Made by a program: the position numbers and the translations under genes. The notes under the pieces are model-generated. The model saw only the letters and a list, made by a program, of their open reading frames with translations, searched no databases and was not told where the DNA came from. A stretch of 64,000 bases of DNA from positions 85,839-149,838 of the forward strand of contig JALXDL010000054.1 of the NCBI GenBank assembly GCA_026990385.1, read 5' to 3'. The stretch comes from DRKI01 sp011051875 (GTDB taxonomy: Bacteria > Desulfobacterota > Desulfobulbia > Desulfobulbales > Desulfobulbaceae). This document shows positions 28,839-37,448 of this stretch, piece by piece; the first letter of the stretch is position 1, and each line of letters starts with the position of its first letter.

Positions 28839-29408
28839 TCAGCGGCACTCGCCCCGTCTTCCCCGGAGCCGGCCCGGATGCCCTTTGTCCAGGTTCAACA
28901 GGGGGTCCTGGCCATGGTGTACGGCGACCTCGATCTCACGGCCGGTGGCCAGGATCTGCACGGCCAGCTCCACCTCCTGCGGGGCGCTGGTCACCAGGAG
29001 GAGGACATGCCCCCTGGCAAGGGCGGTTTCGTAGCGGCTGATATCATGTTCCGGCACGCCCGAGGCGGCAAGGGCACGGGACAATGCCGGCAGGGCGCCC
29101 GCCTCGCCGCAGTACAGCTCCTCGAGCATGGTCCCGGCCATGGGGCCGCACACGGCGATCCGGCCTGCGCTGGTGTTGGGAAACAGGGCGAATTTCCTGA
29201 ATTTCCGACAGTAACGGCTGTGTTGCTGCCGTGGTTTCCCCCCCTCCCGGCCGGTTTCCCCGCCCGGTTCCGTGGCAGCGGGAAACAGCCGGCCCAGGAC
29301 CGAAACAGCCAGGTCCGGATCAAAGCCCGTTCGTTCCAGTTTCAGCACAGCATCTTCAACCTCTGCCCCGGTCTCGAACAGGGCGGCGAGGCAGCTTCTT
29401 GCGGTCAT
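28839..29408 (-). CDS. Small protein with general-stress (YflT/17M-like) pattern
   Basis: 189 aa, cytosolic. The N-terminal part (CLAALFETGAEVEDAVLKLE then TGFDPDLAVSVLG) and C-terminal part (ASGVPEHDISRYETALARGH then VLLLVTSAP) follow the pattern of the general-stress 17M/YflT-like domain, in which a glycine-rich segment separates two such halves. Here the middle has a glycine patch (VCGPMAGTMLEELYCGEAG). Family placement is from memory and is moderate. GGGAGG precedes the ATG at 29408. It is divergent from the riboswitch transcript. Confidence 0.65.
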   Translation of the reverse strand: MTARSCLAALFETGAEVEDAVLKLERTGFDPDLAVSVLGRLFPAATEPGGETGREGGKPRQQHSRYCRKFRKFALFPNTSAGRIAVCGPMAGTMLEELYCGEAGALPALSRALAASGVPEHDISRYETALARGHVLLLVTSAPQEVELAVQILATGREIEVAVHHGQDPLLNLDKGHPGRLRGRRGECR

Positions 29409-29780
29409 GGTCCCTCCCTGGATACAGTCGCTGTCTCTCCTGCCGGTGGATCCCGTCCCGGCCTGGCCTGCAGGCCTTGTCCGTATCTTCGGGCCTGTCC
29501 TGTTCGGATCGGCCCGTGCCTGTTGCATCCGACGTTCCGTCCCGGTCAGCGGCAGGTGAATCCCGGGACAGATGATCTCCAGCGCCGGCAGCAGCCAGGG
29601 TGAATGGCTTGAAAAAACGTGCAACAGCGTTCCTGGCCTTGGCGGGACACTACACTGTCCAGGACACCGGTTCTGCCACCTGGGTCACAGAACGCGTTTT
29701 TTTGGGGGGGAGCGGAGAAAAAGAGCGCTGCCGGTGCTTGTTCTTTTTGCCGATTTATGGCATAGAGGGGCTCACAACCC
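29409..29780. other. Gene-free leader between divergent genes
   Basis: About 370 bp between the stress-type gene and the riboswitch. No coding frame is convincing. A run of eight T followed by seven G occurs around 29697-29712. The promoter of the riboswitch transcript must lie here or just downstream, but no clear -35/-10 pair stands out. Confidence 0.45.
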
Positions 29781-29955
29781 AGTCTGGTGCTGTCGGCCCG
29801 GGGCCGACGGAGAATAGGGAATACGGTGCGAATCCGTAACGCTTGAGGGCCGGCGCTGTATGCGGGGACCCTGGTCGAATTCCGCCACTGTCCGCTGTGC
29901 GGATGGGAAGGCTCGGCCCGGGGCTGATCCGTGAGTCAGAAGACCTGCCAGACTG
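29781..29955 (+). ncRNA. Cobalamin riboswitch
   Basis: The conserved blocks of the adenosylcobalamin aptamer appear in order: AATAGGGAATACGGTGCGAA then TCCGTAACGC (P3-P4 region), CCGCCACTGT (core/kissing partner), GGATGGGAAGGC, and GTGAGTCAGAAGACCTGCC (B12 box and P1 3' side). It stands about 150 bp upstream of the ThiC-like gene, with a terminator between. Binding of cobalamin or a related cobamide should stop transcription. A TPP riboswitch, the usual element before thiC, was looked for and is absent. End points are approximate. Confidence 0.9.
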
Positions 29956-29987
29956 ATCTTTCGGGATACACTACCTGTCCAGTAGAG

Positions 29988-30030
29988 ATCCGCGCCGCGA
30001 CCATGGTGTCGTGGCGCGGATTTTTTTTTT
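29988..30030 (+). terminator. Riboswitch-controlled intrinsic terminator
   Basis: Stem ATCCGCGCC (29988-29996) pairs with GGCGCGGAT (30013-30021), with an inner CGAC/GTCG extension and a CATGGT loop, followed by an uninterrupted run of ten T. Position between aptamer and start codon indicates transcriptional attenuation. Confidence 0.9.
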
Positions 30031-30102
30031 GCCGGCCGAAAAGCGGCGGTCAGCCGCTGTCTGCAGGACAGGAATCACAAGAAGAACAAGGAGAATACCA
30101 CA

Positions 30103-31431
30103 ATGAAAACACAGCTGGAGCTGGCACGTGAGGGGGTCATTACCGCGAAGATGGAACAGGTGGCCGTGGACGAGGGCGTGGAGAGCGCATGGGTGCGGGA
30201 AATGGTCGCCCGGGGCGAGATCGTGATCCCGGCCAATCCCGGACGGCCGGACCAGAAGGTGGTCGGCATCGGCACCGGGCTGCGCACCAAGGTCAATGCC
30301 TCCATCGGCACCTCGTCGGACATCAAGGACGTGGAGTTGGAAAAACGCAAGGCCGTGATCGCCGAGCAGGAAAAGGCGGACACCCTGATGGAACTCTCCA
30401 CGGGCGGGGACCTGGACCGGGTCCGCAGGGAGGTGCTGGCGGTGACCGCTCTGCCGGTTGGCAACGTGCCCCTCTACCAGGCCTTTTCCGAGGCGACCAG
30501 GAAGTATCACAATCCCAACCGGCTGGACCCGGAATACCTGTTCGAGCTCATCGAGCGGCAACTGGAAGACGGTATTTCGTTCATGGCCATCCACTGCGGC
30601 ATCAACCGCTTCTCCATCGAGCGGCTGCGGCGCCAGGGGTACCGGTATGGCGGCCTGGTCTCCAAGGGCGGCACCTTTATGGTTTCCTGGATGGAATACA
30701 ATGACCGCGAAAATCCCCTGTACGAACAGTTCGACCGTGTCTGCGCCCTGATGAAGAAGTATGACGCGGTGCTCTCGCTGGGCAACGGTATCCGCGCAGG
30801 CGCCATCCATGATTCCCATGACCGGGCCCAGGTGGCCGAGATGGTGATCAACTGTGAACTGGCCGAACTGGGCCGGGAGATGGGCTGCCAGATGATGGTG
30901 GAGGGGCCGGGCCACGTGCCCCTGGACGAGATCGCCGGCAACATCATGCTGGAGAAACGGATGAGCGGCAATGCGCCCTACTATGTGCTCGGTCCCCTGC
31001 CGGCCGATTCCGGGGCAGGTTACGATCACATCACCGCCGCCATCGGGGCCGCCGATGCGGCCCGGCACGGCGCTGACCTGATCTGCTACATAACCCCGGC
31101 CGAACATCTTGCCCTGCCCAACGAGGATGACGTACGGGAGGGAATCCGGGCCACCAGGCTCGCGGCCCGAATCGGGGACATCGCCCGGGACCCGTCCAGG
31201 CGCGACCGGGAGAGGGACGTTGCCATCGCCCGCCGCGACACCCGCTGGGAGGAGCACATGGAGCTGCTCATGTTCCCGGACCGGGCGCGCAGGATCCGGG
31301 AGGAACGGACCCCGGAAAACAGCCGTACCTGTACCATGTGCGGTGATTTCTGCGCCATGGAGCGGGGAATCAGCCTGTTCAGGGACGATATCCGCGGTGA
31401 CAAGTGCGGCCACACTGTGGTCCGTTCCTGA
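30103..31431 (+). CDS. bzaF: ThiC paralogue, probable 5-hydroxybenzimidazole synthase BzaF
   Basis: 442 aa radical-SAM enzyme of the ThiC/Bza superfamily. N-terminal MKTQLELAREGVIT, GIGTGLRTKVNASIGTSSD, VMVEGPGHVP-type core (QMMVEGPGHVPLDE), GYDHITAAIGAA, and the C-terminal cluster motif CTMCGDFC (CX2CX3C). Sequence between these departs from housekeeping ThiC in ways I associate with BzaF: HCGINRFSIERLRRQGYRYG, GNGIRAGAIHDSHDRAQ, and SGNAPYYVLGPLPADSGAGY where ThiC has HGAPFYVLGP..TDIAPGY. BzaF turns aminoimidazole ribotide into 5-hydroxybenzimidazole, the base for the cobamide lower ligand in anaerobes. The cobalamin riboswitch upstream supports this over thiamine synthesis. Plain thiC remains the alternative. 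Confidence 0.85.
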   Translation: MKTQLELAREGVITAKMEQVAVDEGVESAWVREMVARGEIVIPANPGRPDQKVVGIGTGLRTKVNASIGTSSDIKDVELEKRKAVIAEQEKADTLMELSTGGDLDRVRREVLAVTALPVGNVPLYQAFSEATRKYHNPNRLDPEYLFELIERQLEDGISFMAIHCGINRFSIERLRRQGYRYGGLVSKGGTFMVSWMEYNDRENPLYEQFDRVCALMKKYDAVLSLGNGIRAGAIHDSHDRAQVAEMVINCELAELGREMGCQMMVEGPGHVPLDEIAGNIMLEKRMSGNAPYYVLGPLPADSGAGYDHITAAIGAADAARHGADLICYITPAEHLALPNEDDVREGIRATRLAARIGDIARDPSRRDRERDVAIARRDTRWEEHMELLMFPDRARRIREERTPENSRTCTMCGDFCAMERGISLFRDDIRGDKCGHTVVRS

Positions 31432-31528
31432 TTATCCTCCTGTCATCATGGAAATACAGCAACTTGAAAACGAAAAAAGGTTTTGCTTTTTCACTCTGAT
31501 TTGAGATAATTTCTATTATCAGTATGAA

Positions 31529-31568
31529 CACCGGCTCCCCTGCCGACATCCTGTCCGGGGAGCCGGTG
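31529..31568 (+). terminator. Strong hairpin between bzaF and the hemerythrin gene
   Basis: CACCGGCTCCCC (31529-31540) pairs perfectly with GGGGAGCCGGTG (31557-31568) across a 16-base loop. No T-run follows, so it is not a classic intrinsic terminator. It may stabilise the bzaF 3' end or lie in the leader of the hemerythrin transcript. AT-rich sequence just before it (GATAATTTCTATTATC) could hold a promoter. Confidence 0.45.
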
Positions 31569-31609
31569 CGCACTACCTGTCCGGATGATGACAGCGAGGG
31601 GGACGTCAG

Positions 31610-32020
31610 ATGCAGTTTTTTCCGTGGAAGGATCAGTACAGCCTGAACATCAGTGAGATAGACGAACAGCACCGGATGCTGGTGGGCATGATCGACAGGC
31701 TGCACACCGCCATGGCCGAGGGCAAGGGCAAGAGTGTGCTTGACGAAATCATCAACGAACTCTACAACTACACCAAGTTTCATTTCATAACCGAAGAACG
31801 GCTTATGGATGAATACGACTATCCCGGTTTCGCGGAACACAAGCGTGAACACAAGGAACTGATTGGCAAGGTGCTGGCCATGATGGAACGGCACAAGAAG
31901 AGCACCCTCGGCCTCAGTTCGGACCTCTCCATCATGCTCCAGGAGTGGCTCAACAGCCACATCCTCGAGACAGACAAGAAGTACAGCGAGTTCCTCGCCG
32001 ACAGGGGCATCCGTCTCTGA
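31610..32020 (+). CDS. Bacteriohemerythrin
   Basis: 136-aa single-domain non-heme di-iron O2-binding protein of the cytosol. The ligand pattern is complete: His in EIDEQHRMLV, HxxxE in KFHFITEERLMDE, HxxxH in FAEHKREHKELIG, and a C-terminal HxxxxD in WLNSHILETDKKY. The N-terminus FFPWKDQYSLNI is typical. In anaerobes and microaerophiles such proteins sense, deliver or scavenge O2. It is followed 56 bp later by the FmdE-like gene, probably the same transcript. Confidence 0.93.
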   Translation: MQFFPWKDQYSLNISEIDEQHRMLVGMIDRLHTAMAEGKGKSVLDEIINELYNYTKFHFITEERLMDEYDYPGFAEHKREHKELIGKVLAMMERHKKSTLGLSSDLSIMLQEWLNSHILETDKKYSEFLADRGIRL

Positions 32021-32076
32021 GCCCGGCCGGCCTTTGCTCCGCCGCAGGCCGGCCCGCAGGAACTGGAGACACCGCA

Positions 32077-32691
32077 ATGGACGAAAACATCATTTCCAGG
32101 GAGATGGTCCGGCAGACCATCGGGTTCCACGGCCACTCCTGTCCCGGCCTGGCCTTCGGCATCCGCGTTGCAGAGCAGGTGCTGGCCCGGTTCGGCTCTT
32201 CGCGTGACGAGGAACTGGTGGCGGTGGTGGAAAACGACATGTGCGCCGTGGATGCCATCCAGTTTCTCACCGGCTGCACCTTTGGCAAGGGCAATCTCCT
32301 GTTTCTTGATTACGGCAAGAACGCCTACACCTTTTACCGGCGCGCCACTGACAGCGGTATCAGGATAGCGGTCAGGCCGGAGATCGGCTGCCTGCGTGAC
32401 GATCAGCTCGGGGACCTGCTGCGGAAAAAAGGCGGGCCCGGCCTGGACGCGGATGAAGAACGGCTGCTGGCGGAACGCAGGGAGTTGCGCCGCCGCCGGA
32501 TCATGGAGGCCCCGGCTGAAGAGCTTTTTGTTGTCAGGGACGTGGCCGGGCCCGTGCCCCGGCGTGCCAGGGTCATGGAGAGCCTGGTCTGCCAGGCCTG
32601 CGGTGAACCGGTCATGGAATCACGGACACGCCGGTTCTTTGGCCGCACCCTCTGCATCCCCTGTTTTGACGCCATGGAAAAACGGGCCTGA
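32077..32691 (+). CDS. FmdE-family protein (formylmethanofuran dehydrogenase subunit E-like)
   Basis: 204 aa. The N-terminal FmdE domain has GFHGHSCPGLAFGIRVAEQV and the conserved ENDMCAVDAIQFLTGCTFG then KGNLLFLDYGKNAY. A C-terminal zinc-finger-like segment has CQACGEPV and CIPCFDAM. In methanogens FmdE accompanies the molybdenum formylmethanofuran dehydrogenase; stand-alone bacterial homologues are widespread in sulfate reducers and are linked to metal or molybdopterin enzymes, without a fixed role. No formylmethanofuran dehydrogenase core genes are nearby. Start at the ATG giving MDENIISREMV. Confidence 0.9.
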   Translation: MDENIISREMVRQTIGFHGHSCPGLAFGIRVAEQVLARFGSSRDEELVAVVENDMCAVDAIQFLTGCTFGKGNLLFLDYGKNAYTFYRRATDSGIRIAVRPEIGCLRDDQLGDLLRKKGGPGLDADEERLLAERRELRRRRIMEAPAEELFVVRDVAGPVPRRARVMESLVCQACGEPVMESRTRRFFGRTLCIPCFDAMEKRA

Positions 32692-33091
32692 CCCGGCCCG
32701 GCCGGAGTCGGTAATCCGGGTTGTATCCAACCGTGGTCCATGTGGCCCCGCGGTCGGCACGGGGATTGCTATCCCGTCAGCAACGGCCTGCCTGCCTTGT
32801 TTTTTTTCTGCCGGATATGACCCTTGTTTCCTGACCTGACCAGGAAAAAAGGTCCTGATCATCCGTTCGTACATCCCACTCATTTTTCCTTTCCCTTTCA
32901 GTTCTCTTTCCGGTGGGCCGTACCTCGTCACAGTCTCAACCGGCAACGGCCGGCCCGGTGCCTTGATGCAAGGCCGCAACAGACCATGAAGACAGCGCTG
33001 CCAGGGCTTCAGAAGCAACGCATGCCTGGCTATTACCAACAATGAAACCCGGTCGTCACTTTCCTGTCCGGGAGCCTTCCGACAACCATCA
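32692..33091. other. Gene-free stretch after the FmdE-like gene
   Basis: 400 bp with no convincing coding frame on either strand. A run of T at 32802-32809 follows only a weak hairpin. The regulatory elements of the downstream sigma-54-type promoter begin at 33092. Confidence 0.5.
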
Positions 33092-33137
33092 TTGCAATTC
33101 TGCAAAGTGCACGATTGCAGCCTTTGCAGGTTTGCAA
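33092..33137 (+). promoter_or_regulatory. Paired TTGCA-N4-TGCAA palindromes, putative enhancer (copy 1)
   Basis: TTGCAATTCTGCAA at 33092-33105 and TTGCAGGTTTGCAA at 33124-33137. Centres are 32 bp apart, with a TTGCA half-site between them at 33115. The pair lies about 76 bp upstream of a GG-N10-GC element, the expected place for a sigma-54 activator. The same layout occurs at 57243-57289. Confidence 0.6.
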
Positions 33138-33212
33138 TGGTTCCGGCCGGGCCGGGAAAAGTCTTCCTGCGTAATATTCTGAAAACTCTATAAAAAGCAG
33201 AGAGCCTCCGTC

Positions 33213-33228
33213 TGGCATGCCATGTGCT
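33213..33228 (+). promoter_or_regulatory. Sigma-54 (-24/-12) promoter
   Basis: TGGCATGCCATGTGCT: GG at 33214-33215 and GC at 33226-33227 with ten bases between, against the consensus TGGCACG-N4-TTGCW. Predicted start of transcription is near 33239, about 120 bp before the 135-aa membrane protein gene. Confidence 0.6.
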
Positions 33229-33361
33229 TTCCAAGGGTAAGTCAAACCGAATCAGCAACTGAAAGGAGGCAGTGGAAACGGTCGGCCGGCGGCATGGTGC
33301 CCGGCTGCATGACTTCAGGTGGTATGTCAATCGAGTTTCACGAGCGTATGGGAGGCACGTC

Positions 33362-33769
33362 ATGAGTCAATGGTTAATTCTTCTCGCTATCGTCCCCTTA
33401 TCCTGTCTGCAGTTGACAAGAATGTATCAGACCAAAAACAGGTGGATGCTCAACGGCATTGCCTTCGGGCTGGTGGTGGCACCGATCAGTTTCGGGCTGC
33501 TGAAGCTGACCTACATCCCCCTGATCGGCAAGATACTCGGCCTCATCGGGCTGGTGGCCAACCTGACCCATGGTTCGGTAGGCTACTTCTGCCTTGTCGG
33601 CTCAGGTATTCTTGACCCCGGGGCTACGATCACGGCTTCGCAGCTCGTGCTGATCAACCTGGTCAATGGTCTGCTGTTCGCCTTCTGCTACGGCATGATC
33701 GGCTACTCCATCGACCGGAAACTGGAGATGGCCCAGGGCAGGATGGATGCCGGCGTAGCGCGGCTGTAG
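33362..33769 (+). CDS. Small four-helix membrane protein, unknown
   Basis: 135 aa starting MSQWLILLAIVPLSCLQLTR. Four hydrophobic stretches can be seen (residues about 2-17, 27-45, 50-75 and 90-115) with a short charged tail (SIDRKLEMAQGRMDAG). GGGAGG precedes the ATG by eight bases. No family recognised. It is the first gene after the putative sigma-54 promoter, so its expression is probably tied to a specific signal. A second small membrane gene follows 103 bp later. Confidence 0.75.
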   Translation: MSQWLILLAIVPLSCLQLTRMYQTKNRWMLNGIAFGLVVAPISFGLLKLTYIPLIGKILGLIGLVANLTHGSVGYFCLVGSGILDPGATITASQLVLINLVNGLLFAFCYGMIGYSIDRKLEMAQGRMDAGVARL

Positions 33770-33872
33770 CCGGCACCGGCCAGGATCTCTCCTGTTGCGG
33801 CATCGTCGCAGGGCGGCGATGCCGTTGTCATGAGGTCCGGTCGCGGACCCCGCCGGCCCGACGTACCGGACG

Positions 33873-34154
33873 ATGCATCACACCATCACCATTCAGGATA
33901 CTCTTGTCATGATCAGAACACGGAATGCCAGGCTCGGCTCCAGGACAGTCGGGAAAAGGGTCAGGGCCTTAGGCAATAACGACGACACGGTGGACCTGCC
34001 GGAAGGAGTAAGCAGGGTCGGGGCAGGGGTGCTTATGGTGCTTGCCGCACTCATAGGCGTGTGGGGGATACTCTGCCTTGCCTCGGGAATCAGGGTGTGC
34101 GGCGGAGTCTCGGCCCTGGCGGCAAACTGGCTTGCCAGCATACTCGGCGGATAA
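33873..34154 (+). CDS. Small single-pass membrane protein, unknown
   Basis: 93 aa if started at the first ATG (MHHTITIQDTLVMIRTRNAR); an ATG 12 codons later is also possible and neither has a clear ribosome-binding site. Residues about 50-72 form one hydrophobic segment (VLMVLAALIGVWGILCLASG), followed by a short tail ending in AANWLASILGG. No family recognised. It is followed by a clear terminator, consistent with being the last gene of the unit starting at 33362. Confidence 0.5.
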   Translation: MHHTITIQDTLVMIRTRNARLGSRTVGKRVRALGNNDDTVDLPEGVSRVGAGVLMVLAALIGVWGILCLASGIRVCGGVSALAANWLASILGG

Positions 34155-34345
34155 GCCGCCTCCACTGGACCAGGTTGGAACCCGGCCGCAACAGCCGATG
34201 AACATCAAACCGCCTTGAAAGGGAAGGCACGGAGCAGGGGCACCTGCACCGACGGCCGGCCCCTCCTGCCGACTCGATGCGGTGTCCTCTTCCCGGCCCG
34301 CCGGGAGCAGTTCCCTTGGCTACAGGTAGTTGTTCCCCTTCCTGT

Positions 34346-34377
34346 ACGGGTACGAGATATTCTCGTACCCGTTTTTT
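34346..34377 (+). terminator. Intrinsic terminator
   Basis: ACGGGTACGAG and CTCGTACCCGT form a perfect 11-bp stem around a five-base loop, followed by six T. It ends the sigma-54-type transcription unit. Confidence 0.88.
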
Positions 34378-34498
34378 GTTTGCTCGACCCTGTACACGGG
34401 CAAAGGTGCCCCGGCTCCCTGTGCAGGCCCGGGCAGGTAACCGTTCAGCAGCATTTATCTCGGGGCAGACGGAGCGGGACGATAAAGCAACGTAAGCG

Positions 34499-35205
34499 AT
34501 ATATGTGACGTCCCTGAAGAATGGAAGCCATGTCTCGCTGGTTGGAGAAAAACCGATACGCCCTCTTTGTTGCGGCTTCACTGCCGCAGGCCGAGGGTAG
34601 AAGCGCCCAAGGGTGGGCATAACAATCACGACACAGAGTGAGCATCCGCCGGTGCAGCCGCCTATCGCTCAGGCTGGTGGTGCTCCCGGGCCTCGTCATC
34701 CAAGCCAATCCACCGGTCCCTGTCCCGGAACCAATAGGCGGCGCTGGAAAAACCTGCTGCTCCAATGATCCCCTGGTGCTCCCGATGATATACCGGATTT
34801 GGGCACCGCACAGGAGACCTGCTCCCTGGGGATGAAAGCTGTCCATGTATTATCCCACAGGCTCGACAGATTCCGATCGCTGTTGACCATGGTGAAGGTA
34901 ATCGTTTCCAGCCCGCTGATCGTGCCCTCGAACGTGGTTCGCTGGAATGGAGACCCTGTTTTTTTAGCGTCCCTGATCGAAGCCTTCCAGCGTGGACGGG
35001 GCAGGGTGATCAGGCCATACGTTTCCGGTTTCCGCAGGGCCAAGGAGCACGAGGCAATGGGGTATCATCCGGTACCAGAGCGCCAGTCCAGTCGCTGGCA
35101 GACCTTTTGGGCAAGCCCATGGCGGCTCAGCTCCGGGTCAGCTGCGACTGTCGTGTTGATCCACCCGATGGTGGTATGATCGAATCGTTCCAGGTTACGT
35201 GGCAT
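34499..35205 (-). pseudogene. Decayed IS4-type transposase with N-terminal DUF4338 domain
   Basis: Read from 35205 downward, three frames together rebuild an N-terminal DUF4338 region: LSRHGLAQKVCQRLDWRSGTG, a stop at about codon 47, then ALRKPETYGLITLPRPRWKA in a shifted frame, then GAGLLCGAQIRYIIGSTRGS in another. A Tn5-type DNA-binding segment follows: SDRRLHRRMLTLCRDCYAHP, SACGSEAATKRAYRFFSNQR. Homology stops near ILQGRH, so the catalytic DDE domain is missing. At least two frameshifts, one stop and a 3' truncation make it inactive. It marks the left border of the AT-rich island. Confidence 0.75.
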
Positions 35206-35228
35206 GGCTGACCCTACCATGCCACGTA
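35196..35228. repeat. Perfect 12-bp inverted repeat
   Basis: TACGTGGCATGG (35196-35207) and CCATGCCACGTA (35217-35228) around nine bases, covering the former start of the IS4-type transposase. No T-run. It could be part of the element's control region. Confidence 0.5.
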
Positions 35229-35432
35229 CGCATCATTTTCTTCAAGGAAAGATGTATCCTTGTGTCAGCGTATATCGGGAGGTTCGAACGTATGCAGATG
35301 GGGTGCCCTGTGATCGCAACATAGTTTTCCCGATCCTGGCGTCTTCTGAATCAGGAAACAACACTGCACCGGGAGGCAGGCTTATTTGTGAATCCTGGGC
35401 TAACATGAACCATAAATCCAGTACCCCAGTTA

Positions 35433-37379
35433 CTAATCTCGTCTGAAATCAGGAGGGGGCGAAATATTGCCAGCAGGGCTGTAAATATAGATCTTGGATA
35501 ACGCATGGTAATCCTGGGTAACACTGAATCCGTTCCCGCTCCAATCCACATCACTGGTATGATCAGCACTGTCGAAATACAGCTCACGGTATCCGGCCGG
35601 TGGGTCAAGATAAACTGAAGGAGTATCGATTTTGAAGGTTACATAATAATCGCTCCCCGGCTCAAGAGCTATTGTAACCGGATCACTCAATTTTTCGACA
35701 CCAGCACCAACGGTTACACCGCTGCTCCAAGCCGCATTGTTAAAGGTGACCTGTTTCCATGTGCTGTCTATAACATCACCTTCACCCCCGGCTATATCCC
35801 GTTGGGCAATGGAGACATTACGAATGGTATAGTCACCAGAGCTACGTCCCTGGAATCCAAGCACAACCTGACTAGCACTGTCTGTTATGCTGTCGCCCTG
35901 AACCAACAACCGCACGCAGTAGGTAACACCTGAGTCAGTCCATGAGCTGTCACCGGTCTGCACAGTGGCATCCCAGCCGACCGGACAGGTACAGGTGATG
36001 GTCATGGTCTTGCTGGTAGTCTGCCCGGAATCGTCAGTTGCAGTTATGGTCGTAACCACGGTTTCATTTTTGTTCACCGTAATTGGCGCGCTCCAAGTTG
36101 CAAAGCCATCTGTTGAAGTTGCTATACCGCTTTGGCCGTTATCAGTTGAATAGGTTACCGACTGTATGGAATTATCATCTGAGGCAGTACCAGCAATTGT
36201 CAACTCTTGGCTAGGTTCGGTCAAAATTACTGTATATGTTGGTTCAGTTGTCGGGGCGGTGAAGGTTACTGCTGGTGGGGTGTCCGCTGACGGATTACTG
36301 CTGGAAGAATTGATGGTTACCGGAAATCCCTGGCCATTATTACTTACATTACCATCTGTGTCGATGACATACAGATAAACTGTCTGTCCTTCTTGGAAGG
36401 AACCACTGTTTACAATAAAATGAATATTATCTTGATTCCAAGAAACAGGTTCTTGCAACTCAATATGAGTACAGTTGGCATAGCTCGGTTGATCACCTAA
36501 TTCAATGCGAGCCCAAGAATCATCGATATAAATATCATCCCAGTAAGTGTGAACCTCGTGCCCAGGATTTAAATTATTTGTTTCAAAATAACCAAAATGC
36601 ATCCAGCGAAACAAATTGGGGTAAGAAGACGTTCTTGTAGCAATATTTTCTATCGATTTTACCGTCATAGTGCCATCAGCATTCATAACCTTGACAAGTA
36701 CACTTCCGTCCCTTGCATCTACAGCAGAACTTTCCCGGACTATTAGTTGTGTATGAGACCATTGACCAAGCTTGTATCCCGGATTCCATATAGCCCCACC
36801 TGTTGTTCCATCCAGAGAAATTAAACTCTGCTGAGGAGAAAGATCAGGATAGTACCAATTAGAAACAGATACCTGTGGATAATCTCCATGCACTGGCCCT
36901 GCAGTCAAACGCCAATATTTTAATTGCCAATAGTTACTGGCAGATACATTTTTCACATCTATATATGACCAAAAACTTACAAAAATTTTTCTAGGAGAAA
37001 CAGCATCAGGAAAGACATTTTTAAAAGCCGAGCCATTTTGTCCGCCATATACCATTTTATCGACGATATTAAATGTCGAGTTCGATGTACGTTGGAAACT
37101 ATCATCATAAACGATATTTGAATTATCAGTCTGTGACCAAACACCATGGCTTTGTAAACTTTGCCCCGATGACACATTATCTTCAAATTTGTCAAACAAT
37201 ACAGGTGATGCAATTTCCTTAACTGAAAATGAACTGCCTGTAATGACTGATTCTGTACCAAAATCACCAAAATTACATCCAGTAACAGTAGGACCCGCAA
37301 CTGCCATCTGAGCAAAAGTTAAAAGGAAAACGGGATATATCCAATTGATAGGCAAAAAATTTTTTTTTATAGTTACCAT
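35433..37379 (-). CDS. Large secreted protein with Ig-like domain, unknown
   Basis: 648 aa with a signal peptide (IYPVFLLTFAQMAVAG). Residues 30-290 have an all-beta, lectin-like look with many aromatic residues (ASNYWQLKYWRLTAGPVHGD, HEVHTYWDDIYIDDSWARIE). Residues about 360-470 are one or two Ig/FN3-like repeats (AVTFTAPTTEPTYTVILTEP, VTTITATDDSGQTTSKTMTI). The C-terminal 170 residues form another beta domain, which could be a carbohydrate-binding module. No PEP-CTERM or other anchor is seen: the chain ends SPAGNISPPPDFRRD. A polysaccharide-binding or lyase-like surface protein fits the locus, but no catalytic motif was identified. Confidence 0.78.
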   Translation of the reverse strand: MVTIKKNFLPINWIYPVFLLTFAQMAVAGPTVTGCNFGDFGTESVITGSSFSVKEIASPVLFDKFEDNVSSGQSLQSHGVWSQTDNSNIVYDDSFQRTSNSTFNIVDKMVYGGQNGSAFKNVFPDAVSPRKIFVSFWSYIDVKNVSASNYWQLKYWRLTAGPVHGDYPQVSVSNWYYPDLSPQQSLISLDGTTGGAIWNPGYKLGQWSHTQLIVRESSAVDARDGSVLVKVMNADGTMTVKSIENIATRTSSYPNLFRWMHFGYFETNNLNPGHEVHTYWDDIYIDDSWARIELGDQPSYANCTHIELQEPVSWNQDNIHFIVNSGSFQEGQTVYLYVIDTDGNVSNNGQGFPVTINSSSSNPSADTPPAVTFTAPTTEPTYTVILTEPSQELTIAGTASDDNSIQSVTYSTDNGQSGIATSTDGFATWSAPITVNKNETVVTTITATDDSGQTTSKTMTITCTCPVGWDATVQTGDSSWTDSGVTYCVRLLVQGDSITDSASQVVLGFQGRSSGDYTIRNVSIAQRDIAGGEGDVIDSTWKQVTFNNAAWSSGVTVGAGVEKLSDPVTIALEPGSDYYVTFKIDTPSVYLDPPAGYRELYFDSADHTSDVDWSGNGFSVTQDYHALSKIYIYSPAGNISPPPDFRRD

Positions 37380-37448
37380 AGCATGTCATAGAAGATGAGA
37401 ATTAGTGGCTTTGAGCAGCGTTCACAAGTTACCTGATTTGTCCACATT

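Noticed and set aside
29781..29955. TPP riboswitch before a thiC gene
   Set aside because: The conserved TPP core (CTGAGA ... ACCTGA) is absent; the cobalamin-aptamer blocks are present instead.
32800..32850. Terminator after the FmdE-like gene
   Set aside because: The run of T has no stable stem before it, and the nearby TTTCCTG/CAGGAAA hairpin is followed by A, not T, on the relevant strand.
35204..35446. 80-codon plus-strand frame between the IS4-type remnant and the secreted protein gene
   Set aside because: It starts inside an inverted repeat at the remnant's end, has no ribosome-binding site and resembles nothing; it overlaps the end of the 648-aa gene.
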